Assembly: GCA_037447655.1 (NCBI GenBank)
Contig: JBBHKE010001934.1
Location: 130,669-194,668, forward strand
Length of the DNA: 64,000 nucleotides
Origin: Zygnema cylindricum
Taxonomy: Eukaryota; Streptophyta; Zygnematophyceae; Zygnematales; Zygnemataceae
Reading direction: 5' to 3'
Both the position numbers and the translations under genes were made by a program. The notes below the pieces were generated by a model. That model saw only the letters and a list, made by a program, of their open reading frames with translations, was not told the origin of the DNA and ran no database searches. This document shows positions 33,837-45,723 of this stretch, one piece after another. Every line of letters starts with the position of its first letter. The stretch's first letter is position 1.

Positions 33837-34601
33837 GTAATACACTTTACATTACAGTTATATTACGCATAAAAAATGTCTGAAAATAGAAATGTTGTGT
33901 TCCACCAAAAAATTCACTCAACTGAAGATTGTAAGGTCTTTTTTTTTTATAAATTGAAAATCGAGACAATTATTTTTTAATTGTTATTTTTAACGAATAA
34001 AAGTTGAAATCTTATAAAAAATAAATCAGAATAACAGATGATAAATAATAACAACATAACTTGTAATAAAAAATACTATTTAATGGTAATAACGGTTGAT
34101 ATCAACAAGATGTGCCATTCAATACTAGGATGTGGTTATGCCCACATTCTATTTATAATAATATGGACCCACCAGTTCCGATATTCGGGCTGGTGGCGCA
34201 AAGGTTAGCCCACTGAAGGCTCCATTCGAAGGTCCCAGATTTGCTTCTTGGCCGGCTCACTTTTCACTATCATGCGAAATTCCCACTTTGGTCCCCATAT
34301 TTTGAGAATCCTCACAATTATATGTTTATTTGGATAATTGGTACCCCATCAAACGTTTCCACAAACACTGATGGTATTTTTGAAAAGACGTCTACCACAT
34401 TGTATATTTGAGTGATTGTAATTCTCCCGTAAATGGTTTTTTTGACATAGAAACGAATTAGTCTATATAATTTTCCTTCATTTTAATTCAATCATTTCAG
34501 CTGCTAATGGTTTTTGATGTTGCCGACGCACTTGAAAGGTTTCATTGCTACATCTTCTTTAGCCAAGTAACTTTCTTTTACAATGGTGTACCTTAATACA
34601 G
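33837..34601 (+). other. Unit 2 intron before EGF exon
   Basis: Mostly AT-rich. It contains a tRNA-like sequence at 34188 and ends in the acceptor ttaatacag at 34601. Confidence 0.5.
34188..34262 (+). other. tRNA-like SINE head candidate
   Basis: gctggtggcgcaaaggttagccc resembles the A-box half of Leu/Ser-type tRNA-derived SINEs, and agatttgcttcttggccggc stands where the B box and T-arm end would be. The B box is poor. No poly(A) tail or target duplication was identified. Confidence 0.35.
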
Positions 34602-34882
34602 TTCAATTTCAAACAACTACTTCATCGGGCCAGTTAAGACAATCGCAGGGCACCCTACCTGTAACGAGGCGGTTGGCAATTGCCTATTTCCACCAGCCTT
34701 TCCGCACAAGTGCCCTTATTTTTACGTACAGCGAAGTGAAAGTGAATGTGAGGCGTTTTGCAATGCGACCCAACCAGGTGGGCCTTGTGGGGGAGGCGGT
34801 ATCTGCTCCATCGGCACAAACGGGCCATCATGTGCATGCAAGGAAGGATACAACAGTCAGGCGAGCAAATTCATTTGCAAAT
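34602..34882 (+). CDS. Unit 2 exon: LRR end-cap plus EGF-like domain
   Basis: A 281-nt exon, acceptor TTAATACAG, donor GTATGTC, phase 2 in and phase 1 out. It starts with an LRR-type cap (SNNYFIGPVKTIAG, then CNEAVGNCLFPP), has a cysteine pair region, then ECEAFCNATQPGGPCGGGG and GPSCACKEGYNSQ ending FICK. The EGF cysteine spacing C-x8-C-x5-C-x8-C-x-C-x12-C is complete. There is no stop. Of the three copies this reads as the best preserved and could be functional. Confidence 0.85.
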
Positions 34883-36279
34883 GTATGTCTTTTTTTGACA
34901 AAATGCGCACTCCTATTAAATTTATTCCCAAAGGAGGTAATAAAGGCTTGTTTTTTCTCATACTAGTGCTTACTCAATAAGATATGCATGGTAATATCTC
35001 TGTGCATGATAACATTTTTTGGCCGATTATTATTTTTCCAATGATAACTGTTAAGTATTTTAAAGACATAGCCACATCACTTGGACTACATTCGGAAATA
35101 AATAAGTTTAAGATATATATATCTGTAGTATATAATTTGAATGAGAGGTATTTCATATTTTTGGTGGACACCATTTTTCTTCCAAAGTTAATACTGGGCA
35201 CCCCTAGCCGTCGCATCAAATTTAATGCATTATTGACCTTATTATTAAAGAATGTCCATTTTTTAAATGTTTTATTTATATTTTATTTATGTCATTCATT
35301 TTTGGAATTATCAAAGTATATATTTTCAGAAAAATACCAAATTTTGTGATTATCATCCAAAATCACTGTTTTTTTTTTTTTTAGGACGACCTTCGATTTT
35401 TTTTGAGCCGGTTTTCTTTCAAAATATCGGATCTGATTTGTTAAATTACAGAAAAAAATCAATTTTATTTGAATATGTATTTAGCAATATCTAGCTCATA
35501 ACTATTATAATCATGATAGGAGCAATTAATAGGTAAAAGATGAGCACATAAACAAATTGTAACACAATCTAAAATGAATTTCGTTAGGATTTTTTTTGCA
35601 ATCTTATATCGTAAAAGCCCAAAAAAATGTTTTAATCATTCATCAGGCGGTTATCATTACATAGAATCTGAAATTACGTGATTAAAACTATGTCTTGTGA
35701 TAGATTCGTAAAAATAGAAACTTATGGTACATCGATCTTAGTAAAATATTTATTTTGACAAAAGCGAGTTTAATAAATTTTACATACTGAAACATGTGGA
35801 GTACACTAGTCTGGTAGAAAACTTTCTGGGAAAAAAGACACCAGCATTGATGATAGCATTAAATATCAAAAGATTTCGTCCAATTGACAAAACTTGGACT
35901 AATCTCAGATATATAAATAAAAAGGTAACGGCATGTAATTTAACATTTTCCTTATTCAACTCATTCTCCATGCACCAATGCCACCTAATCATCTTTTCTC
36001 ACATCCCTCTTCAACTCCACCAATGACATAGTCCGCATTCCCCTCCCCTTCAACTGTTCCACTCCACCTCCACCTAACATTTTTTTTTTCCTTCCTCTCA
36101 ACCTGAACCATCCTGCATTTCCTTTAACTATATGTGATTGGAAATAAAGTGCTAAACAACAATTTCGTCACCACCTATTTACTAGTAAGAAGACCTTTAA
36201 TGATTTTTTTTTTTTTAAATGGCACTATTGTTTGTAGAAAGAAACATTGTGATTAACAAACAAGCTTATTTTTTGCAAG
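34883..36279 (+). other. Unit 2 intron between EGF and hinge exons
   Basis: About 1.4 kb of AT-rich sequence with no recognised gene. It ends in the acceptor ttttttgcaag at 36279. Confidence 0.45.
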
Positions 36280-36701
36280 GTTTTGTAGTGGTAAAACCAC
36301 CCCCGTCTCCTAGATTTTCCTCTCCTCTTTCTCCTCCACTGTCACCACCTCTTCGTCCTACCCCTCCTTCCTTTCCTTTTCCACAGTCTCCACCTCCTTG
36401 CAACGCCCCGCCTCCCTCTCCTTGATCGTCGCCACCTCCTCAAACCCCCCTCTTGCTTCCTCCACCTTATCCTCGTTCTCCTTCCTCCCCTCCTTCCCCT
36501 CCACCAACCCAACTTCCTCCACCTCTTTTTCCTCCATTTGCGAATGTGCGGCCTCTGTTGCCACCTTTCTTTCATCCACCCTCCTCAATTCTTACCCCAC
36601 CAAATTCCAAATTCGCCTCACCTCCTTCAATTCCACGACCCTCTCAGTGGTCTCCCCTTCCTCCAGGTCCACCAATACCAAAACTTCGCCGGTTGCAATG
36701 A
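36280..36701 (+). pseudogene. Unit 2 proline-rich hinge exon with one stop
   Basis: Canonical acceptor TTGCAAG. Entered in phase 1, it reads CFVVVKPPPSPRFSSPLSPP and carries on as a Pro/Ser-rich stretch of about 140 residues to TGA at 36699-36701. It has one TGA at 36423-36425 between SPPPCNAPPPSP and SSPPPQTP, probably a CGA codon changed by C to T. The composition is that of extensin-like stalks of wall-associated proteins, following the EGF domain as in units 1 and 3. The opposite strand is Arg/Glu-rich by composition only. If the stop is real, the product would be truncated in the stalk. Confidence 0.6.
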
Positions 36702-39700
36702 GGAGGTATGCAATCAACAAACTTATTGTTGATCTTATTTTTGTAGACTGGTGCGTTATAGACGCGTATGAGTCTGCCCTTCTTCTTTCTCAAGTCCCAA
36801 CAAATGTTAGCATAACCAATAAATTTGTGCATTGTCGACTAAAAAATGATAATTTTTTTTTTGTTTTTTCATCAAATTCGCCTCGATTATGGATATTTGG
36901 AACACCTACTTGCGGGCGGGCTGCACTGGCGTAAATCTGAGAACTATCAAGATGACAGAAACAGCAGCTACACGAGTATCATTAAATGATATAAAAGAAA
37001 GACACACTTAGATCCTCAAAGAAGTTGCCGTGTACAAGCCAGTTTTGTAGATCTCTCATTGAAAAACATCCCACCATCTGTGTTACCAAATCTAATAGGG
37101 CCATATGACTAAGGATCCGAAAATTTAAGACTTGACATTGCTCTCGAACAGTTAAGAAGTTTGAAAGATTCTAAAGAAATTAACTTCTAATATAAAAAAA
37201 AAAAATTGTGTTGGCTTGCTAAAAAACTTTATGTTTTTGGTTTTGTTGAAACTCTCTTAACATTTTCCATTGTAAACATGGGGTGTTTGGTCAAACTTGA
37301 TCCTACTTAACATGTTAAATGACCACAATCTAATAGTTTATGATTGTATTTTTTTAATGATATAACGTTTAAGTTTGGCTTATAAGTTGGGTGTGTTTGT
37401 TGTAATCTATCAAGACGACTTGTAAATCATATAATATCTTAAGCGATGTAAGATACGTAGAGATGAATGGCAATACACAAAGCTAACTCTAGCTAGATAG
37501 AGTATACAGAAAAGAAGGGGGGGAGAGGAATGTATCAAGTGATGAAGGACATTGGGTGAAGGCCGCACAATGTGTCTTGCCAAATCCTTGGTGAGCCCGG
37601 CTGACGTGGTTTAGGTCGTGGTTTAGGTTTCAGTTTGTGTCTGGCAGCTGTCGACTTACATCATGGCGATTGGCCAATATATTCATCTTCTAACAACAAT
37701 AGTAGTTTTGCCAATTTTCTTGAAAAATCCTTAAAACCCCTCATAAAAGGACCCTACGGTTCTTTAGATCATCCCTCTTCAGAGTGTCGTCACCTCTCGC
37801 CTGACATCACCAAAAACCATTCAGTATATGGCACCGACACTCATCGCTCATGGTACTCAGTACCACGACTTTAATTTTGCAAATCCAATGCGATAATCAA
37901 AAGTTGTAATTCAAAACATTCAAAAGGTAATAATACCTCAAATTCTTTTCATGCCACTTGGTAGAGTTGGGTGCTCTTTGTACGACCCTTCTGACTATAC
38001 AATTGTCACAATCACATGCGCAATTTTTTCTTACAAATGAATTTATGTTACCACATGACGCATGTGTATTTTCTTCTTGTATCATTTGATTTCAAGTCCT
38101 TAGCCAAGAGTGATCCCCATGACCATCACGTCAAGGCTTCTCGAATTTCATGTAGAAAAGTTCATATGCAAGGTTCTCATTATTAGTACTCACATTGTTG
38201 CTTCTAAAGATCAACCCAGCTAACCCTCAATACCCTAATTTTGAGGAAGTTTTTGCGAAAAAATTGATGCTAAAGCATCACATGTACGAAGACTTCGTAT
38301 CTTGGGCTCAACAAAACAAGGATAATTTAGGCATCTCAATAAGAATAGCCATCTTTATAACGATGTAAATACCCCCCCAAGGTGTTTAAACCATGGTGAA
38401 TTCGAACAAGATCAAGGAGAACCTTGTCAGCACAGTTCCTTAACACTTATGACCTGGAGGACGAGCATTTGACCCACACCGTAGAACACGTGTTTTGCAC
38501 AAGACACCAGTTTGCATTAAATTCGGAAAGCAGCTTAACTTTTTGATCTACTGAAAACTCGAGGTTGTTTAGTGTTATCTATGATTACCAAACAAGCGGA
38601 CATGTGGAGGAATGGATAAGAGTGTAACGTTCGCAAGAATTGTGAAACAGGAGGCACTTGAAAAAGCTTGTTGCCAGAGCTTTTTTATGGGTAGAAAACG
38701 CTTATGATGGGGGAAATCAAGGAAACCTAATTGTGGGGCGCTCGAGAAAGATCTCATGGTGTGTTTTGAAAAATTCTTGATTCTTAACCATTCTTTGTGG
38801 AATCACTCCTACAAAGGTATCTCGTGTTTATGGAGTTAGGTCCGTTAGTCAAGAGCAAGGAATCCTACGGAAAGGGTTGACAAATCGTCCATCTATTCCG
38901 AATTTGAGAATAAGCTCGGCATTATATCGTTAGCTATACAAATTTTGAATTATTATTTTCTTTTAGCAAGTATTCATCTTTGTCATCCAATTTTTATCTC
39001 GCGATGGGTATTTCCGTCTCATTACTTAACTACCAAGCTTCCTACAAATCTTTTGCTCAATGCTGTTCACCAGCAAATTCTTATGCTAGCTCTTGTTCAA
39101 ATATCTTAATGAATATTAGACTACCACAAAAGGCCAAAGACTAAAAAATTTCCTATCAGAGATTGGGACCTTTGTTTTTTGTATGGTCTTTGTTTGATGC
39201 CACAAATTTAGGCACATTATAACAAATTTTAGGGACTCGGTTAAATAAAAGTAAAGAGGTAAAAACCGCACCATTTTACAACGTTTAATAATTGAACCTT
39301 GGTATAATTAATTCTATAAACGTTATAAAATATACATTTTAAGGTATTTTTGGTCCGTGCCATTTTAATGCTTATGTTACAAAACACGACTACAATTGGC
39401 GTTTACACAATAAGAAAACAACACAAAATAGTACGAAATAAGTTTCACAAAAATACAAAAAAAATTGTCGTTCATGAATATCTCACTAATCAGGAACAAA
39501 GTCATTAATAAAAAAATGAGCTACGTTTTGTTTAACGCCAGCAATTGAGAAATGAATGATCCAATTTCGTAGGCAATGCGTAGTGTGCGCAAATTTTAAA
39601 AATGACATTCAAGATTTTGTTCCGCATGTAGTTTCTTTCATATTCAACATTGTCATCCAATTTTTGTCTCGAGATGGATAAGAAAAGAAGTGCAAATGCA

Positions 39701-39764
39701 ACATTCTCCTTCTCGGTCCATGTTTCCAAGGCCACATCATATTCAAATGGATGAAAGTAAAGAA
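36702..39764. other. Unassigned region downstream of units 2 and 3
   Basis: Plus-strand frames near 36880-36935 (LWIFGTPTCGRAAL) and 37050-37190 (DLSLKNIPPSVLPNLIGPYD) look faintly coding but have no clear splice sites. On the minus strand, 39735-39532 reads TWTEKENVAFALLFLSISRQ and onward for 67 codons, opening at GTG. A partial relative of that sequence lies near 38975. I recognise no family. No kinase domain is seen in this space between the 3' ends of units 2 and 3. Confidence 0.3.
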
Positions 39765-40065
39765 AAAAGTCAGTGCTATTTTACATACTGAAATTTGATA
39801 CAGTCAAACTTATAAGGTATTTGTGATATAGATCACTAAAATACTTATACTGCAAAATACTCTTGCAACTGTTGTACCACAATAAATGGACAGAAAAGTA
39901 GAAGGAAAACGTTTCACGAACATACAGAAAAAGTGTTCGAACACGAATATCTGATAAACCCAAAACAGTACTGGCGATCAAAATATAACCTACCCTTTGA
40001 CTTAAAAGCCATACCTACATCTGGTAGATTGAATTCTCCATATTATTCCATCTACTCAAATGCTT
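39765..40065 (+). repeat. 301-bp exact direct repeat, copy 1
   Basis: Every base I compared is identical to 40464-40764, offset 699 bp. A 10-N gap lies between the copies. Confidence 0.95.
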
Positions 40066-40332
40066 CCAAGTTAATAATTTGCAACATTTTACCACGCCAA
40101 AAATGGAGAAATGAAAATAAATTGGCTCAGGGATTTTAAACAATATTACACGGATTTAAACACCGTAGTTTGTTTCTGGTATGTTTTTTGTTTCCAGGGT
40201 TAGAGACTATCCTTTAAAAAATCAGAAACCGGAAAACACCATCAGATTATAAGTAATTCTATAAACTTGTTCTCGATCGTATTCTTAAACGACCACTTGT
40301 CGTAACTCGTTTTCTAAACATCCTTCGAACCA

Positions 40333-40342
40333 NNNNNNNNNN
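40333..40342. other. Assembly gap (10 N)
   Basis: Ten unknown bases between the two identical 301-bp repeats. Confidence 1.
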
Positions 40343-40463
40343 AAAATTCAGTTTCCCATCCAATATAAAACTAGCGGTCATGACAAAACCCAAATAGTCT
40401 ATAAGCACAAGCTTGTGAAAAAGACATACAAGCACTTTGCAAAAGGAAGATGAAAAGACAGGT

Positions 40464-40764
40464 AAAAGTCAGTGCTATTTTACATACTGAAATTTGATAC
40501 AGTCAAACTTATAAGGTATTTGTGATATAGATCACTAAAATACTTATACTGCAAAATACTCTTGCAACTGTTGTACCACAATAAATGGACAGAAAAGTAG
40601 AAGGAAAACGTTTCACGAACATACAGAAAAAGTGTTCGAACACGAATATCTGATAAACCCAAAACAGTACTGGCGATCAAAATATAACCTACCCTTTGAC
40701 TTAAAAGCCATACCTACATCTGGTAGATTGAATTCTCCATATTATTCCATCTACTCAAATGCTT
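40464..40764 (+). repeat. 301-bp exact direct repeat, copy 2
   Basis: Identical to 39765-40065. It ends shortly before the 3' end of the unit 3 hinge frame. Confidence 0.95.
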
Positions 40765-40813
40765 TTATTTTGAAGTATTCTTAAGTTATCATCGTCTCTT
40801 TTTTTTACGTTCT

Positions 40814-41121
40814 CTAACTGATATTTGTACAACGACGATAATTTCTATACCGTTCATGTTCAGGTTTTACTTTTTCAATAGGGGCGGCGACGAGGTGGGG
40901 GAGGGGGGCGGCGACGAGGTGGTGGAGATTTTGGAGGAGGTGAGGGAGGACGGTGAGAGCGAGGTGGAGTTTTGAAGGAGGCGAGGGACGAGGGCGAGGA
41001 CGAGGAGGTGGGGATTTTGAAAGGCGGGGGGGGGAATGGGAGGGACGAGGTGGGGGCGGTGATGGGCGAGAGCTAAGAGAGGGGGAACGAGGCGGCGGAT
41101 ACGGCTTCAACACTAAAAAAC
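40814..41121 (-). CDS. Unit 3 exon: proline-rich hinge
   Basis: Entered in phase 1 at 41121, it reads CFLVLKPYPPPRSPSLSSRP, then RPSPPPPRPSHSPPRLSKSP and a further basic, proline-poor tail (LPHLVAAPIEKVKPEHERYR) to a stop near 40814. It aligns with the hinge exons of units 1 and 2 at its start. The bases before it are CATG rather than AG, as in unit 1, so the true acceptor is uncertain. DNA in the first 200 bp is nearly pure pyrimidine on the coding strand. It should form a stalk after the EGF module. No membrane helix follows in frame. Confidence 0.55.
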
Positions 41122-42185
41122 CATGAAGAGAGGAAGAGTCATTGTCAGCCATAGTATTTTCTGCCATAGGAACAACATTGATTCCTCGAAAGAAAAAAAA
41201 TAAAAAATAAAAAACAATAATAACAATAATAAAAATGACAATAATCATAAAAATATTAATGATAATAATTACAGTAGTAAACAGTATTATTAATAACACT
41301 AACAAGCATAAAAGCATTTCAGAAACCAGAAAAAAAAAATTGCTATGAATTGCAGGAAAAAATTATTTAAGAAATGCGATATTTCCACACGCCATAAAAT
41401 TTACCAAGACACCCACTCCTCCCAACCTTCGCCCCACCCATTTTCCAATCAATAATTACAAAATCCGGAAAAATTATGATATCAAAACCCGCAAAAAGTA
41501 AAAAGAAAAAAATCCGCAATTGATAAATTTTTTTATTACCACACCTTCGTTGAATGTCCCAATAAGTATTATAGAGACAGAAATCAGTGTTTGGTTTTGC
41601 ACTTTATTGTTTTTAGTAACTAATATAATTGAGTTTGAAAGGAAGACAGAAAAAAGCAAAGGACTAGGTTGTGAGGGTAAAAACTTGAATTGGAGAGAAA
41701 TGAAGAAATGCCGATGGCAAAAAAAGTTAATTGCTGGAAAATTCGGGGGTGTAGAGAGAAGTGCGGAGAGGATGAGATGAATCAACAAAAAGTAAAATTA
41801 AAAAATCTCTTCAGATATTCACAAGTGGTTTGTTTCTGGAATTTTTTATCGATTGTCGTTCAACGAAATTGTAACAAAACAACAAAACTCGTGTTTATTG
41901 CAAGGGAAAATTCGGTATCAACTGGAAAGCATATAATTAAATTTTCTATTAATTCATTTTGCTATTGATGTAAATAATGTTAGTCTATTGAACGCGCGAT
42001 TTTTTTTTTTATGTTTTCCATTACAAAAAACCGCAGAGTTTAAAAATTACTATCATAGATAAAAACCTTGTTGTAAGTATCCTATGTGAAACATGCATAA
42101 GAATAAAAGAAAGAAAAAGAGCAAAGCATTTTATTTTTTTGGATAATACAATGGTTAGCTTCCATCGTCCAAAAAAAATACATAC
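41122..42185 (-). other. Unit 3 intron between EGF and hinge exons
   Basis: AT-rich; open frames on both strands are short and mutually overlapping. No gene supported. Confidence 0.45.
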
Positions 42186-42463
42186 ATTTGCAGACGAACT
42201 TGTTCGCTTTATTGTTGTATCCCTTTTTGCATGCGCACAATGGCCCATTTTTGCCACTAGAGCAAGTACCGCCTCCCCCACAAGGGCCTCCTGGTTGGGT
42301 CGCATTGCAAAACGCTTCACAATCGCTTCTACTTCGTTGAAAGCCGGATGGGCACCCGGCTGGAACTCTTGAACCAAATAGGCAATTGTATTCTAAATAA
42401 TATCAATATGGAAGTCCATTGACTCTGGTAACCGGCCCCGTGAAGTAGTTGCCACCAATATAA
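42186..42463 (-). pseudogene. Unit 3 exon: LRR end-cap plus EGF-like domain, one stop
   Basis: A 278-nt exon, acceptor ATCTTTGCAG, donor GTATGTA, same phases as units 1 and 2. The cap reads GGNYFTGPVTRVNGLPY, then TGA, then YYLEYNCLFGSRVPAGC. The EGF part reads DCEAFCNATQPGGPCGGGG, GPLCACKKGYNN and KFVCK with all six EGF cysteines. The single TGA stands where unit 1 has Cys (TGT), so one base change explains it. If the annotation or base call is right the unit is broken here. Confidence 0.8.
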
Positions 42464-43501
42464 CTGCAAAGATGGTCTATAATTGTGGATGAAAAAAAGA
42501 ATCGGCAAACCATAAAAGTTCACGATTAGACGGATAAAAAATAAAGATGTTTAAGATGGATCAACCTTGGCTCAACAAGACAAGCAAACACATTTTCTCT
42601 TTTAAGCTTGATTGTTAAATTAAATTAACTACACATAAAATACCTCAACTGACAATAAAATAAATAAAAATGAAACATTATTAGGAATAGGAATATAAAT
42701 ACTGTGTTTATAACCGATGTTTTCTTTTTTTTACTGGCATTTTCAAAAGAGTCAAGTCACCTAAGTATAAGAACCCCCATTTGCTGTCAGGAAGGCCTAA
42801 AAAACTCTAAATACCCCTAAAAATGATAGCTAGAATTATGGAATTTCTTTTTAACAACAATAAAAGTGAAAAAAAAAACATAGCAAAAATTTATTTATTA
42901 CTTGAAAAAAATCGTCTACTGGAGAAATGTACTTGTCAAATTAAATAATGTGGTGCATGTTTTGCAACAAACCATCAGAATTTCTGCATTTTTTTAACGG
43001 GAACTAACCAAATAAACAAAGAAATAATAATATGTAAAACCAATTTTAAAAGGAACAAACTCTCGCTAAAAATTGAGAATGAACAAACGCGACCATACCA
43101 CATGGCTCTTATACACCACAAGGCATTTGCCACGCTTTTACCCCCATTCACTTTCTCTCATGGTATTGAAAAATTAATCCGAAAAAAAACACATAAAAAA
43201 CCACTAAAAAAATGAATTAAAAAAGACACATTCGTGAGTTGTAAGTTTCCTAATCCAAATCTATTTCAATCATGATCCTTTCAACCCCTCCCCATCCAAC
43301 CCAACGCCCCTCTCTCCCTTTTTTCACCATTAAGTCACTTAAATTTTTTTAATTTGATAATCCTAAATAAAATAAAAAAAGCATACAAAAGTTTTGCTTT
43401 TGACAAACTTTGATTCAATGAATTATTTTTTTGCAACAAAACCATTTCTTTTTAATGCACTCTTTCGATCCGCATCACAACCATAGTGTCATGAGTCTTA
43501 C
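42464..43501 (-). other. Unit 3 intron
   Basis: AT-rich intron with one pyrimidine patch on the plus strand (about 43285-43325), i.e. purine on the sense strand. Confidence 0.5.
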
Positions 43502-43565
43502 AACTCTTTGAGAGATGTCAATTTGACAATCGACGATGGAATGCCTCCACTCAACTCGTTGTTAT
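43502..43565 (-). pseudogene. Unit 3 LRR exon shortened to 64 bp
   Basis: Acceptor TTGCAG and donor GTAAGACTC are intact, but eight bases are missing at the exon start. It reads NNELSGGIPSSIVKLTSLKE. The loss breaks the phase-2 frame with its neighbours unless it is skipped. Confidence 0.6.
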
Positions 43566-44231
43566 CTGCAACATAGCATCCGCAAAAGCAAACATAATTT
43601 TAATGAAACTCAAATACCTCGGGAAAAAAAAATATCAACATACAATTACAAACTCACGATAATATTTATTAGCATACGCCCTCTCTTCTCCACTCCCTTC
43701 TATCAACTTCCTCCCTTTTCTCTCCACTTTGCTACAGTTTGTCACTCATTTCTTTTTGTTTTACGAGAAAAAAAAATCAACAAAACATAACCAATCATCA
43801 AAAAAGTACATAAATATTAAAAAGAAAAACAATGAAACAAAATGCTTGAACAAATCATGCCAAATTTCAAATAAAAAGTACGTGTTACTAATATTTTGCC
43901 ACATTTTAATGCATACGATAGTGAACATATGCACATATTTGTATATTTACAACTTATCTTTTCCAACCACCTCCCTTTGCTTATCCTATTTTGCTTCACA
44001 TGGATAATTCCATTTCAAATGATTGAAATAGAAAAAATAGAAAAAAAATAATGAGCGGCTAAACAATACAAATTGATAGAAAAGGAAAGGGAAAAAAAAT
44101 CAAATTGCTATGTTAAATACTACATGGCTTTTATCGCACTCCTATCTCTCCTTTAAATTGCATAAAAAAAAAAAAACATCTCAATACAGAGGGAAAAATA
44201 ACCATTTGGTCAATGCAAGGTTTTTAATTAA

Positions 44232-44264
44232 AATGCGCCCACTCAGTGGTTGTCATTTGGACAT
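44232..44264 (-). pseudogene. Unit 3 partial LRR exon
   Basis: About 33 bp match the first half of an LRR exon (gacaaccactgagtgggcgc). The acceptor reads TTACAA instead of TCACAG, a base is missing, and the second half is gone. Confidence 0.45.
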
Positions 44265-45119
44265 TTGTAACACTACACACCCGCAAAACCAATATCCTCT
44301 CCCCCCTCCGTTTGCTCCTATTTGTCATTAAGGTCTCCAACATTAAAAATAAAAAATAATATGAAATCAACATAACCAACTTGTGACAACATGTATATAT
44401 ACACACATTTCAGAAAATATAAGGAATGATTAAATCATGTCGAATTAAAAAAAAAAAAAACGTAAGTTTCTCTAAAACCTCCCACACACATACAGGCATG
44501 TAAATAGCGGATATACATGTATTTATGTATATTTATATCTTATCCACAACATATAAATACTATACATTTCCGACAATTTGAAATGAAAAATGTTAATAGC
44601 AAAAAAATTTGAAACAAAGAATATAAAGAAAATTGGAAACGCATAAACCTTCATCCCACAAAATATGTCCAAACGCGAAAAATACAAAAAGATAGAAAAT
44701 GCGGAAACGCAACATATGAAAAGAAAGAGAGAAGGATCTATACTACAAAAAATGTGGAATTTTAAAATATATCCAAAGGTAAAAATCGTCAAATGTAGAA
44801 GTGTAAAAATATGGAAAATACCAAACTTCAAAAAAATTCCAAAATACGAAAAATGCCAAAATGTAAAAAATGACTTGATAAAACTATGTAGAAATGTTAA
44901 ACAAGTCAAAATTACAAAATGTCCAAATACAAAAAATGTCAAAATCGAGAAGTTCTCAAAGTTTGAATGAAAACACAAGTAATTGAGCCGATTTTTAAAA
45001 TTAACGACTAAAATTTTAACATTTTTCTATCTTTGATGCGAGGAATTATTTTTGCAAGAAAACTTTTCTAAATGAAGTTTACTTTTGATACGCAACAAAA
45101 CCAGTGTTATGTGTATTAC

Positions 45120-45191
45120 AAGTATTGGAGGTTTGTCAGTCGACCGATGGACGATGGAATATTTCCACTCAACTGGTTGTCCTTTAACCGT
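45120..45191 (-). CDS. Unit 3 LRR exon
   Basis: A 72-bp phase-2 exon with acceptor GTCACAG and donor GTAATACAC. It encodes DNQLSGNIPSSIGRL and TNLQYL, a consensus plant-type LRR. The frame is open. It is one turn of the unit 3 solenoid. Confidence 0.8.
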
Positions 45192-45723
45192 CTGTGACAT
45201 AAGTCATCCACAAAATCAAGCTCAAAAAAGATGAAAAGGTCGGAGGCAAAAAAATATACAATATCAAAAATAGTTGTTTTCACGCACAAATGCATTTGCT
45301 CGTACGCTCCATCTCTACCCTGCTCTTGAAACTCTTACTCACCCTCTCCAGTTAAATTTTTTATTTAGTCTTTCACCAATTTTTCCAGACTGAATCATTT
45401 CTTTACAGAATTTCATAGTCAAATTCAACTTTACAATTTTCCAACAGTTCCAATCACGAGCAACATGGATGACAATAAAAAAATTATGCAATAAAATCAT
45501 GAATAAATTCAAAACAAAGATTCATGTTACTCTATTTTTTTCCTTATACAAACATATATAAGGATAAATAATAGATGGATAAGTCGATTAAGTCTTATAT
45601 TTTACCCCTACTTTATTCTTTACCTTTTGCGTCACAAAGGTTAATCTATTTCAAATAATTGAAATTGAAAAAAAAACACTATAATACTAACAGTAATTTT
45701 GGTATTATACCAGTTGTAACAGA

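Noticed and set aside
36342-36588. Arg/Glu-rich minus-strand frames that look like a nuclear protein.
   Set aside because: They are the complement of the proline-rich hinge exon of unit 2, whose plus-strand reading has a matching splice acceptor and relatives in units 1 and 3.
40814-42185. A kinase domain expected behind the unit 3 hinge.
   Set aside because: No glycine loop, HRD or DFG-type motifs were found here, nor in the unassigned DNA downstream of any unit.
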